Positions 26,581-35,061 of a stretch of DNA of 64,000 bases are shown in pieces (the first letter of the stretch is position 1; every line of letters starts with the position of its first letter). Source of the stretch: Deltaproteobacteria bacterium (lineage in GTDB: Bacteria > Desulfobacterota > Syntrophia > Syntrophales > JACQWR01); the NCBI GenBank assembly GCA_016209105.1, contig JACQWR010000006.1, forward strand, positions 165,299 to 229,298, read 5' to 3'. The translations under genes were made by a program, and so were the position numbers. The notes under the pieces were generated by a model. It had not been told where the DNA came from. It did not search any database and saw only the letters and a list, made by a program, of their open reading frames with translations.

Positions 26581-26937
26581 GTGGAACGGGCACTATTATG
26601 GTTTAAATGCGCCGCAATGCACGATCCGGTTCGTCCGGTGCTCAAGAGGCCGGCCGCACTCGGCTGGGAAGCCAAGCAGCGGCGCGTTGATCTGGTTATC
26701 GAACGCCCCCTCCGGGGCGAGGAGCTGCTCAGCCGCATGAAAGGCTGGTTTACCGCCGATGTCATGCAGGTGACCGATATCGTCAATAAGCACGGCAGGC
26801 TCAAGCTGCTTGATGATTACGATCTCGTGGTGGAAACAGAAAATATGGGAGGCATGGAAGCCATTGCGAAGGAGCTCGCCGAGGCTTTCGAGGCGGAAAC
26901 GTGGATAGAGCCGATGCCCAAGGCGAAACTAAAGTGA
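26581..26937 (+). CDS. Hypothetical protein of 118 residues
   Basis: Not recognised. It starts at a GTG with gggagg 5 nt upstream and has a good promoter before it, so it is probably real. The protein is soluble, with a basic first third and an acidic helical C-terminus (LDDYDLVVETENMGG, KELAEAFEAE). There are two cysteines or fewer, no signal peptide and no membrane segment. It is followed after about 100 nt by a YqaJ-type nuclease gene, but no functional link is evident. Confidence 0.6.
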   Translation: MERALLWFKCAAMHDPVRPVLKRPAALGWEAKQRRVDLVIERPLRGEELLSRMKGWFTADVMQVTDIVNKHGRLKLLDDYDLVVETENMGGMEAIAKELAEAFEAETWIEPMPKAKLK

Positions 26938-27040
26938 TCGGGGGCGCATCACGCGGATGCATCCCGTACCGCCCCGCAGACAGGGAGCACCATGCCTGTT
27001 GTGAGGCGGGCGCGGCAAGAAGAGAAGGAGCTGTCAACGC

Positions 27041-27658
27041 ATGAAGGATACCGCCTATACCATCGTAAATCTCCAGCAAGGCACCGACGCCTGGCTTGAA
27101 TGGCGCAGTCAGGGAATAGGCGCATCCGATGCCCCGGCGATCATGGGGGAGAACCCCTGGAAGAGCGCGTCTCAATTACTGCATGAGAAGTGTGAGCGGA
27201 AAACCTACAGTCCGAATGCCGCCATGGTTCGCGGCACAGAGCTTGAGCCGGAGGCGCGAAGATGTTACGAGACCGCGGTCGGCGTTCGGGTTGTTCCCGC
27301 CTGCCTGCAGAGCGCCCGTTTTGATTGGTTGCGGGCGAGCGTTGACGGATTGGCGGTGAACGGCAGCATGGTAGTTGAAATCAAGTGCGGGGAGAGCGTC
27401 TATCGCAAGTCTTCGACGTCCCGGAAAGTTCCCGGCTATTATTTCGGTCAGCTTCAGCATATCCTCGCCGTTACCAACCTCCAAACGATTGATTTCTGGT
27501 GTTACCTGCCGGACCGTCCCACGGTGCATCTCTCTGTGGCGCGCGATGACGGCTACATCAGGCGGTTACTTGATGTTGAGCACGCTTTCTGGAGGCAGAT
27601 GATGACGCAGAGGACGAACCGCGGCGGCACTATCGGGATTAAACACAAGTTCCAATGA
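27041..27658 (+). CDS. YqaJ/lambda-Exo-type nuclease
   Basis: A 205-residue protein of the YqaJ-like viral recombinase family (PD-(D/E)xK exonucleases). The opening QQGTDAWLEWRSQGIGASDA with IMGENPW is diagnostic. RGTELEPEAR, the catalytic Asp in RASVDG, the VVEIKCG core (E-x-K) and YFGQLQHILAVT follow. In phages such 5'-3' exonucleases work with an annealing protein. Here there is no RecT/Bet partner or phage neighbour, so it may be a captured or housekeeping copy. Ribosome site gaaggag. Confidence 0.85.
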   Translation: MKDTAYTIVNLQQGTDAWLEWRSQGIGASDAPAIMGENPWKSASQLLHEKCERKTYSPNAAMVRGTELEPEARRCYETAVGVRVVPACLQSARFDWLRASVDGLAVNGSMVVEIKCGESVYRKSSTSRKVPGYYFGQLQHILAVTNLQTIDFWCYLPDRPTVHLSVARDDGYIRRLLDVEHAFWRQMMTQRTNRGGTIGIKHKFQ

Positions 27659-27674
27659 CAGGAGGGTTCCTCCC

Positions 27675-28085
27675 ATGACGGTTTCTCGAAGGTGGTTGAT
27701 CGTTGCGGCGGGAATGCTGATCTGTTCCGGATGTGCGGGCAAGAGCGTCAATCTGCTGAAAGGTTCTCCGAGCGAGGGGGAGCAGAAACTTTCAGCGGGC
27801 ATCAAAAGTTATGAAGAAGCAAACTACAAGGACTCTGCAAAACTCCTGCAGGAAGCCTTGAAGAAGGGCCTCTCCGACAGGAACGATCGGGTCAAAGCGC
27901 ACAAATATCTCGCCTTCATTCATTGCGTCTCCGGCCGAAAAAAGTTATGCACCATTGAATTCAAAAAAATCTTTATACTGGACCCTGATTTTGAGCTTCA
28001 ACCAGCAGAGGAGGGGCACCCCCTTTGGGGCCCTGTGTACCGCAGCGTCAAGGGCGCCAAGGCGCCGGCGCCTGCTAAAAAATAA
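27675..28085 (+). CDS. TssQ-like TPR lipoprotein
   Basis: A 136-residue lipoprotein. The signal peptide ends in the lipobox LICSGC, so Cys19 or nearby would be lipidated. The mature part carries a tetratricopeptide-like pair (YEEANYKDSAKLLQEALKKG) and the conserved block KAHKYLAFIHCVSGRKKLC, then LDPDFELQPAEEGHPLWGP. This block matches the TssQ family of type VI secretion-associated lipoproteins. No type VI genes lie in the window, so the link to that system is unproven. The tail is an Ala/Pro/Lys linker. Ribosome site aggagg. Confidence 0.75.
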   Translation: MTVSRRWLIVAAGMLICSGCAGKSVNLLKGSPSEGEQKLSAGIKSYEEANYKDSAKLLQEALKKGLSDRNDRVKAHKYLAFIHCVSGRKKLCTIEFKKIFILDPDFELQPAEEGHPLWGPVYRSVKGAKAPAPAKK

Positions 28086-28196
28086 GCTGCAAAAAGGCGG
28101 GAACCCTTTAAAAAAATAGAACTCGAAAGGTGCTTCTGATTTCTCTGCTGTTTGCAATTGTACTAACTCAATTTAATCAAAAGAGGGAGCGTGGTT

Positions 28197-29318
28197 ATGA
28201 GCGATAAGAACCTGGAAGATAAGCTTAAAGATGCCGTGCTGCTGGCTGATGCGCAACGGGAGTACTATCCCGAATTTCAAAAGGAAGAGGGCATTCCCGT
28301 CTACACAGGATATTATTTCGAGGATTTGAAAGCCATAGAGGTAAAGCCCTGGGCCCGCATGGGCGGTTTGGGCGCCTTCGTAAATCTTCTCGGTGAAGAA
28401 GTCCTGGGCGGCAACTATCTGTGCGAGATACGGCCGGGAGAGACCCTTAAGCCCCAAAGGCACATGTACGAGGAACTGGTCTACGTTGTCTCGGGGCGCG
28501 GGGCGACAACATACTGGACCCATGAGGGCGCCCCCGCCAGAACCTTCGAATGGAAAGAGCAGTCGCTCTTTGCCCTTCCCGCAAATGTGCGCTACCAGCA
28601 CTTCAACGGCGATGAAGCCAGGCCTGCCAGACTATTCGCCAAGACAACGATGCCGGCGGTCCTGCAGTATTTCAAGAGCAATAAGTTCCTGTTTGAAAAC
28701 GACTTTGTCTTCCCGGGGCTGGGGGATGATTTTTATTCACCGGAGGCGAAAATATACCGGGAAAGCCCTCCGTGGAACTATCTGGTCTGGGTTGCAAATT
28801 TTATCCCCGACGTGCGGGCCTTTGACAAAATGACGGGCAACGACAGCAGAGGCGCCGGCGGCAGCAGCGTTCGCTTCTACCTGCCCGGTTGCGTGCGGTT
28901 GCATTCGCACCAATCGGATTTTCCCGTCGGAACGTACAAGAAAGCCCATGCCCATCCTCCCGGCCGCTCCATCATCCTCATCACCGGTCGGGGATTTTCG
29001 CTCCTCTGGAAGCCCGGGGAGGAAAAGAACAAAATAAAGGTGGATTGGAAGCCCGGCAGCCTCTTCGGCGTGGGACTCACCGACCTGCAGGGTGAATGCT
29101 GGTACCACCAGCACTTCAATACGGGCGCCGAGCCGGCGCGATATTTGGTGCTGCACACCAAATCCCCCGTCCTGGGCGATAAGCATGTAGAAGTGGATTA
29201 TTTCGATGAAGATCCGGAAATCAGGAAGATGTTCGAGAGCGAGCTTGCCAAATCAGGGGTAAAGAGCAGAATGCCTCCGGAGTGTTACACCGAAAGGAAT
29301 TACAAGTGGAAAAAATAA
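28197..29318 (+). CDS. Bicupin domain protein, possible ring-cleavage dioxygenase relative
   Basis: A 373-residue two-cupin protein. The first cupin has QRHMYEELVYVVSGRG and the second has KKAHAHPPGRSIILITGRG, with a further His in WYHQHFNTG. The second barrel therefore keeps the HxH plus late His set expected for a bound metal, while the first is thinner. The layout resembles gentisate 1,2-dioxygenase-like bicupins, but a substrate cannot be assigned. No signal peptide. The ATG at 28197 is preceded by gggag at 7 nt; a GTG at 28191 is less well placed. Confidence 0.75.
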   Translation: MSDKNLEDKLKDAVLLADAQREYYPEFQKEEGIPVYTGYYFEDLKAIEVKPWARMGGLGAFVNLLGEEVLGGNYLCEIRPGETLKPQRHMYEELVYVVSGRGATTYWTHEGAPARTFEWKEQSLFALPANVRYQHFNGDEARPARLFAKTTMPAVLQYFKSNKFLFENDFVFPGLGDDFYSPEAKIYRESPPWNYLVWVANFIPDVRAFDKMTGNDSRGAGGSSVRFYLPGCVRLHSHQSDFPVGTYKKAHAHPPGRSIILITGRGFSLLWKPGEEKNKIKVDWKPGSLFGVGLTDLQGECWYHQHFNTGAEPARYLVLHTKSPVLGDKHVEVDYFDEDPEIRKMFESELAKSGVKSRMPPECYTERNYKWKK

Positions 29319-29383
29319 GACGAAAGACGAAAGGGGGACGGTTGCCCCCATTAATCATTCATCCCGCAAGAATACTGAAAATG

Positions 29384-29392
29384 TGATATAAT
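29384..29392 (+). promoter_or_regulatory. Extended -10 promoter, possibly leaderless
   Basis: TGA followed by a perfect TATAAT (29387-29392) forms an extended -10; no good -35 is seen. The expected transcript start, 7-8 nt later, coincides with the ATG at 29400, and no ribosome site lies between. Confidence 0.5.
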
Positions 29393-29399
29393 TACGAGC

Positions 29400-29588
29400 A
29401 TGAAAGTGATTCGCACTCAATCAACATTAAAAAAGATTTCCCCAGAGGATGACAGCTTCGTCCGCGCTACTGCGGCGGAATGTGTCTTGTTCATGTGGGA
29501 ATTGACGGCAGAGCTGTGGTCGCTTACAGGGTCTGAGTATGTTGAACGAAGATTACCGAGACATGTTGTACGTCTTACTCGGCAATGA
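29400..29588 (+). CDS. Small partner protein of nucleotidyltransferase pair
   Basis: A 62-residue protein with a charged N-terminus and the block ATAAECVLFMWELTAELWSL, ending in ERRLPRHVVRLTRQ. Small proteins with this kind of tryptophan-rich helix and RHVVR ending commonly sit just before a nucleotidyltransferase gene, as here. The two frames overlap by 50 nt. No ribosome site precedes the ATG, consistent with a leaderless message. It may be the antitoxin or partner subunit of a toxin-antitoxin-like module, but this is inference. Confidence 0.6.
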   Translation: MKVIRTQSTLKKISPEDDSFVRATAAECVLFMWELTAELWSLTGSEYVERRLPRHVVRLTRQ

Positions 29589-29991
29589 GGTTCGCTTCCT
29601 CGTTGTCGGCGCATATGCGCTTGGCGCTTATGGCTATCCCCGCGCCACGGGAGACTTCGACATATGGGTTGATACCTCGCCGGCGAACGCAAAAAAAATC
29701 TATGCATCTCTTGCCGAGTTCGGTGTGCCCCTTGCCGATATTTCTGAGCAGACGTTCACTGAAAAAGGCATCACATTTCAGATCGGCATCGCTCCCCGCC
29801 GTATTGATATCATTACCAGCATTGATGGGGTTCAGTTTTTAGATGCGCATAACGCAAAAGAAATCATAGCGGTTGATGGTCTGAACGTTCCTTTCTTATC
29901 GAAAAAAGATCTAATAAAAAACAAGCTATCAACAGGTCGCGAAAAAGACAGGTTGGATGCTGAGCATCTTTCAAAAAACCATGACGTCTAA
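29539..29991 (+). CDS. Nucleotidyltransferase-fold protein (DUF6036/AbiEii-like)
   Basis: A 150-residue protein with the minimal nucleotidyltransferase core: the helix-turn region FLVVGAYALGAYGYPRATGDFDIWVDTS. It has the GD(F)D metal-binding acids, and a third acidic position in RRIDIITSIDG. The C-terminal segment LSKKDLIKNKLSTGREKDRLD is typical of this group. Related enzymes act as toxins that add nucleotides to tRNA or as abortive infection proteins. It follows the 62-residue partner. Its 3' end overlaps the end of the convergent amidohydrolase gene by 4 nt. Base composition is lower in GC than its neighbours. Confidence 0.75.
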   Translation: MLNEDYRDMLYVLLGNEVRFLVVGAYALGAYGYPRATGDFDIWVDTSPANAKKIYASLAEFGVPLADISEQTFTEKGITFQIGIAPRRIDIITSIDGVQFLDAHNAKEIIAVDGLNVPFLSKKDLIKNKLSTGREKDRLDAEHLSKNHDV

Positions 29992-30875
29992 GACTGTCTC
30001 TCACGTTCCATAGCTGCCATCTCGATTCCCAGCAGGCGGGCGATGTTGCCGCTGAAGACCCGGGATTTCTCTTTTTCGGTATACCCCGCCTTTCCGAGAA
30101 GTTTGTCAATGTGTTTTATTTCCTTCTCATAGCCAAACCAGGGCCAGTCGCTTCCGAAGAGTATGTGCTCCGGGCCGTGGAGCTCAAGGAGGTGGAGAAA
30201 TTCTTTTTCCTGGAGAGTGTGTCCTGCATTGGACGTATCGAGGAACAGGTTCTTTGCCGGGGGGAGGCCCCTGAGGATTTCATCGAACGGAGCGTCGAGA
30301 CCGCCCATGTGGGCGGCGACGAACTTGATGCCCGGATAGGATCGCGCCAGCTTTCCGAGGAGCGCCGGGGATGTATTGTACTGGGGGAGCGTTCCGAAAT
30401 GTCTGTGGGCATGGTAAAGCGTATCCATGACGACAAAGAAGCCGTTTTTTTTCTTTCTGTTGAAATCCTGAATCAGGTCAAAGAGACAGAGCGTTCCCGG
30501 GGCTTCCAGCGCGAAGCCCTGCGAAAAGGAGCAGAACTTCAATGCCCGTACGGAGGCGGCCTCAAGCCTCAAGAGCTCTTTGTCGTTGTCCTTGCGTGCC
30601 GGGTGAAGGGTCCCGGAGGTGTAGAGAAAATCGGTTTCCGCGGCCATGCGCAGGAAGGCGGTATTTACTTTCTGTACGTTTGCCGCATCGGCCGTGGGGA
30701 GCAGCAGGCAGGCGCTTATACCCGCCGGACGCGCTTCCTGTTCGAGAGCCTCCGCGCTGCACCGCGACTGGGCCCCGTCGGTCTGGAGGCGGAGTCTTGC
30801 CGTCATTTCCGACTTTTTCGAGACGTTGGCAATGATTCTCTGGGAAAACATATGTACATGGCTGTCTATGATCAC
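29988..30875 (-). CDS. Amidohydrolase-2 family metal-dependent hydrolase
   Basis: A 295-residue TIM-barrel hydrolase. The metal ligands are seen in IDSHVHM (HxH), VAAHMGG (His) and LFGSDWPWF (Asp). The family covers decarboxylases and lactonases such as ACMSD and related 4-oxalomesaconate hydratase-like enzymes; no substrate can be named. The start is a GTG at 30875 that places the HxH motif at residues 6-8, with acggag 7 nt upstream. The frame continues to 31040, but that part is not protein-like. It is divergent from the NAD(P)HX repair gene. Confidence 0.82.
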   Translation of the reverse strand: MIIDSHVHMFSQRIIANVSKKSEMTARLRLQTDGAQSRCSAEALEQEARPAGISACLLLPTADAANVQKVNTAFLRMAAETDFLYTSGTLHPARKDNDKELLRLEAASVRALKFCSFSQGFALEAPGTLCLFDLIQDFNRKKKNGFFVVMDTLYHAHRHFGTLPQYNTSPALLGKLARSYPGIKFVAAHMGGLDAPFDEILRGLPPAKNLFLDTSNAGHTLQEKEFLHLLELHGPEHILFGSDWPWFGYEKEIKHIDKLLGKAGYTEKEKSRVFSGNIARLLGIEMAAMERERQS

Positions 30876-31070
30876 GCTGACACTCCGTTTAGTCTCCTCT
30901 GAGATTGATGGACTCGTCAAAAACTCATTGACCCTGCGGTAAAGAGGGTGGTAAAAAAATCCCCGGATACCGGCTGCCGGGCGCGCGGCGATTATGGCAT
31001 AAGATGCGTGCCCGTTCAAGCGTGAAAAGGGACTGTTCATGGGGATACATCAGACGGCAGAGGTGGGGAA

Positions 31071-32633
31071 ATGAAAGTATGCAGTGTCGCGGAAATGGCG
31101 TCCCTGGATCGTTATGCCACTGAAAAACTGGGCATCAGTGAAGAGATTCTCATGGAGGATGCCGGTCAGGCAGCGTCCTCTGTCCTGGCAAGAGAAGCGG
31201 GGATGCGAAACAAGCGGATCGTTATTCTGTGCGGCGTCGGCAACAACGGCGGCGACGGGTTTGTGGTGGCCCGCAACATCAATGCCGGCGGCGGATCGGT
31301 TCGGGTATTCATTCTCGGCGATCCGGGCAAGTTCGGGGAAGCGGCAAAGAAAAATCTGGATATCCTGAAAAAAATATCCGTGGACGTAAGCGCGATCAAA
31401 TCTGCCGCAGAGATCAAGCGGGAAGTCGCCCATGCCCACGTGATTGTGGACGCCCTGTTCGGCACCGGTCTCGCCCGCGAGGTGACGGGCATTTACCGGG
31501 ACGCAATCAACCTCGTGAACGTAAGCGGCAGAAAGGTGTTGAGCCTCGATATACCGTCGGGCATAAACGGCGATACGGGCGCAATTATGGGCGTGGCCGT
31601 GAAGGCGGACTGGACGGTTGCCTTCGGACTGCCCAAGCGGGGAAACATGCTGTATCCCGGTTATGGTCTCTGCGGAAAACTCTTCGTAACCCCCATCTCG
31701 TTTCCCCCCGCTCTTCGGGAAGGGAAAAACCTGAAGGTCGGCTTGAACAACGAAATCATCCTTCCTGCAAGAAGCAAGAGCGCCCATAAGGGCAGCGTGG
31801 GCGATGTTCTCTTTATCGCTGGAGCGACGAATTATTTTGGGGCGCCGTATTTTGCGGCCCGGTCCTTCCTCAAGGCCGGTGGAGGATATTCCCGCCTGGC
31901 GGCGCCTGCGTCCATAACTCCGGTGATTGCCAGGAGGGGGAGCGAGATCGTATTCATCCCCCAGAAGGAAACCGCCGCAGGAAGCATCTCAGGAGAGAAC
32001 AGGGATCGCCTCCTGGCCCTCGCGGAAAAAACGGATATGGTCGTTATCGGTCCCGGCCTGTCGCTCCATGAGGAAACCCAGCGTCTGGTGAGGGAACTGG
32101 CACGGGCCATCGAAAAGCCCGTTCTGATAGACGGGGACGGGCTTACGGCAGTGGCCGGTCATCCCCGTATTATCCGGGGCAGGAGAGCGGCGACTATCCT
32201 CACCCCCCATCCCGGCGAGATGTCGCGGCTGACGGGAAAGAGCGTGGGCGAAATTGAGCGCGACCGGGTCGGCGCGCTGCAGGCCGCGGCAAAGGAACTC
32301 AAGGCGATCGTGGTGCTGAAGGGCCCCCATTCCCTGATCGGCGCCCCGGACGGAAGGGTGTTCATCAATTTGAGCGGCAACCCGGGAATGGCCACGGCGG
32401 GATCGGGCGACGTTCTCGCGGGCGCCATTGCGGCCATGTGCGGGCTTGGCCTTTCTCCGGAAGATGCGGCGCGGAAAGGGGTTTTCCTCCACGGTGTAGC
32501 GGGCGACCTGGCCGCGGCGGACAAGGGGGAAGACGGGATTACCGCCCGCGATATTATGGATTATCTGCCGCGGGCCATGAAACTCGACCGTGCCGGCAGT
32601 TGCGGGGAGAGATATCTGCCCTGTCTAATTTAA
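31071..32633 (+). CDS. nnr: Bifunctional NAD(P)H-hydrate epimerase / ADP-dependent dehydratase
   Basis: A 520-residue metabolite-repair enzyme that restores damaged NAD(P)HX. The N-terminal epimerase (YjeF_N, about 1-215) has ILCGVGNNGGDGFVVARN and VLSLDIPSGINGDTG. The C-terminal dehydratase (about 230-505) has VIGPGLSLHEE, TILTPHPGEMSRLTG and the nucleotide/active-site loop GNPGMATAGSGDVLAG. Length is normal for the fused form. A gaggtgggg ribosome site precedes the ATG. The tail (RAGSCGERYLPCLI) has two cysteines beyond the domain. Confidence 0.95.
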   Translation: MKVCSVAEMASLDRYATEKLGISEEILMEDAGQAASSVLAREAGMRNKRIVILCGVGNNGGDGFVVARNINAGGGSVRVFILGDPGKFGEAAKKNLDILKKISVDVSAIKSAAEIKREVAHAHVIVDALFGTGLAREVTGIYRDAINLVNVSGRKVLSLDIPSGINGDTGAIMGVAVKADWTVAFGLPKRGNMLYPGYGLCGKLFVTPISFPPALREGKNLKVGLNNEIILPARSKSAHKGSVGDVLFIAGATNYFGAPYFAARSFLKAGGGYSRLAAPASITPVIARRGSEIVFIPQKETAAGSISGENRDRLLALAEKTDMVVIGPGLSLHEETQRLVRELARAIEKPVLIDGDGLTAVAGHPRIIRGRRAATILTPHPGEMSRLTGKSVGEIERDRVGALQAAAKELKAIVVLKGPHSLIGAPDGRVFINLSGNPGMATAGSGDVLAGAIAAMCGLGLSPEDAARKGVFLHGVAGDLAAADKGEDGITARDIMDYLPRAMKLDRAGSCGERYLPCLI

Positions 32634-32674
32634 GGGGGTATGACGGCAAAAGGGTAAAGCCCTATTGATTTCTG

Positions 32675-33649
32675 TTACAATCTTCGTTCCAGAATGTAGT
32701 CCGATATGGTCAAAAGAGCGGCTTTGTCTTCCGAGTCCCTGAAGTGACGGAGAAACTCCTTGCCCTCGTCAATGTATTTTCTTGCCTTATTCAGGGCGTA
32801 ACCGGCGCCGTCGTATTTGTGTATCAGGGAAATAACATCCGCGATATTTTCGCCGGTCAATTTTTTCTTGCCGATGGTCTTCTTGATGAGTTTCCGTTCT
32901 GCCGGTGAGCAGTTCTTGAGCGTGCGGATGAGGGGAAGGGTGATCTTTCCCTCCTGGAAATCCTGCCCGACGGATTTTCCGAATTCTTCTTCTTTTGCCA
33001 TATAGTCCAGCGTATCATCGGTTATCTGGAAAGCCGATCCGAGCCTCATGCCGAAGTTGGTCAGCGCCGCGATATCCGTTTCTCCCGCTCCGCCCAGGAT
33101 GCCTCCCACGGCACAGGCTGCCGAGATAAGGATGGAGGTTTTCTTCTCGATGATGGAAATGTATTCGGCCTCGGTTATGTGGGTATCGCCGCACTTCATC
33201 AACTGGAAGACTTCTCCTTCCGACATGCTGTTCGTGGTGGCCGAGATCAGTTTCATGATGTTGAGATTGCCGTCGGCCGTCATCAGTTTGAAGGACATGG
33301 AATAGAGGAAATCCCCCACAAGGACGCTGGCGGCGTTGCCCCAGATGTTGTTGGCGGAAGTCTTGCCGCGCCTGATCTTGGCATGGTCAATGACGTCGTC
33401 GTGAAGGAGAGTGGCGGTGTGAACGAACTCTATAACAACCGACAGGGGAAAGCGCCGTTCCCCCCGGTATCTGCACAGTCCCGACGCGGCCAGGAGCAAA
33501 AGGGGCCTGAATCGTTTGCCGCCGCTGCCGATGATATGATTGATAATTTCATGGATGAGCCCCACATCGGAACGCAGACACATTTGCATGTGTTCTTCTA
33601 CGCGGTTCAACTCTTCGCTATAGTGATTAAACACATCCTGTATCTGCAA
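32675..33649 (-). CDS. ispB: Polyprenyl (octaprenyl-type) diphosphate synthase
   Basis: A trans-prenyltransferase of about 324 residues, making the long isoprenoid chain of quinones by adding isopentenyl diphosphate. GGKRFRPLLLL, the first Asp-rich motif LLHDDVIDHAKIRRG and the second, FQITDDTLDYMA, are all present. Product length cannot be fixed from sequence. The start is taken as TTG at 33649 with cgggag 6 nt upstream. A longer frame begins at TTG 33700, but the likely -10 box (33680-33685) lies inside that extension, arguing against it. Confidence 0.9.
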   Translation of the reverse strand: MQIQDVFNHYSEELNRVEEHMQMCLRSDVGLIHEIINHIIGSGGKRFRPLLLLAASGLCRYRGERRFPLSVVIEFVHTATLLHDDVIDHAKIRRGKTSANNIWGNAASVLVGDFLYSMSFKLMTADGNLNIMKLISATTNSMSEGEVFQLMKCGDTHITEAEYISIIEKKTSILISAACAVGGILGGAGETDIAALTNFGMRLGSAFQITDDTLDYMAKEEEFGKSVGQDFQEGKITLPLIRTLKNCSPAERKLIKKTIGKKKLTGENIADVISLIHKYDGAGYALNKARKYIDEGKEFLRHFRDSEDKAALLTISDYILERRL

Positions 33650-33679
33650 GGCCGACTCCCGAGTGAGAAGGTACGCGCG

Positions 33680-33708
33680 ACTGTAATTTAATAACGACAA
33701 AATGTCAA
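33680..33708 (-). promoter_or_regulatory. Sigma70-type promoter for the polyprenyl synthase gene
   Basis: On the minus strand, a perfect TTGACA (33703-33708), a 17-bp spacer and TACAGT (33680-33685). The transcript would start near 33673, 24 nt before the TTG at 33649. It overlaps a divergent promoter. Confidence 0.6.
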
Positions 33709-33722
33709 ATATTTCATATAAT
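33694..33722 (+). promoter_or_regulatory. Divergent sigma70-type promoter for the gene at 33805
   Basis: ACGACA (33694-33699), a 17-bp spacer and a perfect TATAAT (33717-33722). It interleaves with the opposite promoter at 33680-33708, so the two genes may be mutually exclusive or coregulated. Confidence 0.55.
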
Positions 33723-33804
33723 GCGCTTACCTGTAGGCTGTTCCGGGATGCACCGATGAAGAGGCAAAGCGCTTTCCTGCGATCATGATGGAGGAGGTTA
33801 GAGA

Positions 33805-34575
33805 ATGTTCACTCGCAGCTGGAGAGGAGTTGTGGGAGTCATAAAGCCTACGTACCGTCCGGGTTCTCTCGAGGAGTTTATCCGTCTTCTTCCCGAGGGC
33901 GTCGGGGTCATACCCCTGTTCCTGGGCGTCAAATCGGGAACGGAGAAGGAATTTCTCGTTGTCATGGATCTTATCGAGGCGAAGGTTGATGAAATTGCAA
34001 CGTTGGGAGTGGATATCATCCATCCCGAAGGGGCTCCGCCGTTCATGCTGCGAGGGTACAAAGGCGAGGCGGAGATCATCCGCCGCATGGAGAAAAAGCA
34101 CGGGATTCCCGTCTTCACGTCCGGAACCAGCCAGGTGGATGCCATGCGGGCGCTGGGGATCGGGAAGATGTTGGGGGTCACCTATTTTACCGGCGATATC
34201 AACCGGAAATACGCCAAATATTTCCGCGAGGCCGGTTTCGATGTTCTGGGAATGGATGGACTTGATGTCTCCTTCGGCGATATCGGCAGGCTTACGCCGC
34301 ATGAGGTTTACGCCTTCACCAAAAAACAATACCTTGAGCATCCGGAAGCGGAATGCATCTACATGCTCGGTTCGGGATGGCGGGTGCTTGAGGTGATCAG
34401 CCTTCTGGAGCAAGACTTGCAGGTGCCCGTAATACACCCGGTGCCTGCCCGTGTTTGGGACCTCCAGAGGAGACTGCATATCCGGCAGCCGGTCAAAGGG
34501 TTCGGACGCCTGCTGGAAGAACTCCCCCAACGGGAAGTCGGCAAGAAGCCGGGCTCACGCAGACAGAAGAAATAA
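33805..34575 (+). CDS. Asp/Glu racemase-superfamily protein (arylmalonate decarboxylase/maleate isomerase-like)
   Basis: A 256-residue protein whose start VVGVIKPTYRPGSLEEFIRLLPEGV matches the arylmalonate decarboxylase and maleate isomerase group. The first active-site region reads FTSGTSQVDAMRALG and the second IYMLGSGWRVLEVI. Superfamily enzymes normally place a catalytic Cys in one or both of these loops. Here the loops hold Ser/Thr/Gly, with the only nearby Cys just before the second loop (ECIYM). It may belong to a Cys-free subgroup with a different reaction. The tail is basic. Cotranscription with the cupredoxin gene (20-nt gap) is likely. Confidence 0.75.
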   Translation: MFTRSWRGVVGVIKPTYRPGSLEEFIRLLPEGVGVIPLFLGVKSGTEKEFLVVMDLIEAKVDEIATLGVDIIHPEGAPPFMLRGYKGEAEIIRRMEKKHGIPVFTSGTSQVDAMRALGIGKMLGVTYFTGDINRKYAKYFREAGFDVLGMDGLDVSFGDIGRLTPHEVYAFTKKQYLEHPEAECIYMLGSGWRVLEVISLLEQDLQVPVIHPVPARVWDLQRRLHIRQPVKGFGRLLEELPQREVGKKPGSRRQKK

Positions 34576-34595
34576 AGCGAAAGGAGATGATTTCT

Positions 34596-35006
34596 ATGCG
34601 CACCAAAACTTTTTTTATCGTGACGCTGTTGCTGATCAGCGTTGTCGCGTATGCCGACCAGGTTCCGGAAAAGCGTATCGTCGCACCAATCGGTCCGGAC
34701 GGGGCACAGCACGTGGACGTTCTCGGCGGTGAGTACTATTTTGAACCCAATGTCATTGTGGTAAAGGTCAATGTCCCCGTGGAGCTGAAGGTCAGGAAGG
34801 CCGGCGGGGTCACGCCCCATGATATCGTGCTGAAGGCGCCGGAGGCGGGGATTGATTTTTCCGTGAGCCTGAGCAGCGAGCCCACGGTCATCAAGTTTAC
34901 CCCCACAAAGGCCGGCAAATATTCCTTCGACTGCACGAAGCGGTTACTGTTTTTCAAGAGCCACAAAGAGCGCGGCATGCACGGCGTGATCGAGGTCGTG
35001 GAATAG
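34596..35006 (+). CDS. Exported cupredoxin-domain protein
   Basis: A 136-residue protein with a signal peptide (MRTKTFFIVTLLLISVVAYA). The mature part has the beta-rich cupredoxin pattern EPNVIVVKVNVPVELKVRKAG, then TPHDIVLKAPEAG with a candidate His ligand. The C-terminal DCTKRLLFFKSHKERGMHG offers Cys, His and Met ligands in the order used by type 1 copper sites, but with a longer Cys-His spacing. It is probably a periplasmic electron carrier or copper-binding protein. Start at the ATG 9 nt after aaggag; the ATG at 34587 is too close to that site. Confidence 0.78.
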   Translation: MRTKTFFIVTLLLISVVAYADQVPEKRIVAPIGPDGAQHVDVLGGEYYFEPNVIVVKVNVPVELKVRKAGGVTPHDIVLKAPEAGIDFSVSLSSEPTVIKFTPTKAGKYSFDCTKRLLFFKSHKERGMHGVIEVVE

Positions 35007-35061
35007 GGAGCGATTAGGGAAAAGGGCGGCGGGTGAACGTATTATTCGGCGGAGAAATTTT

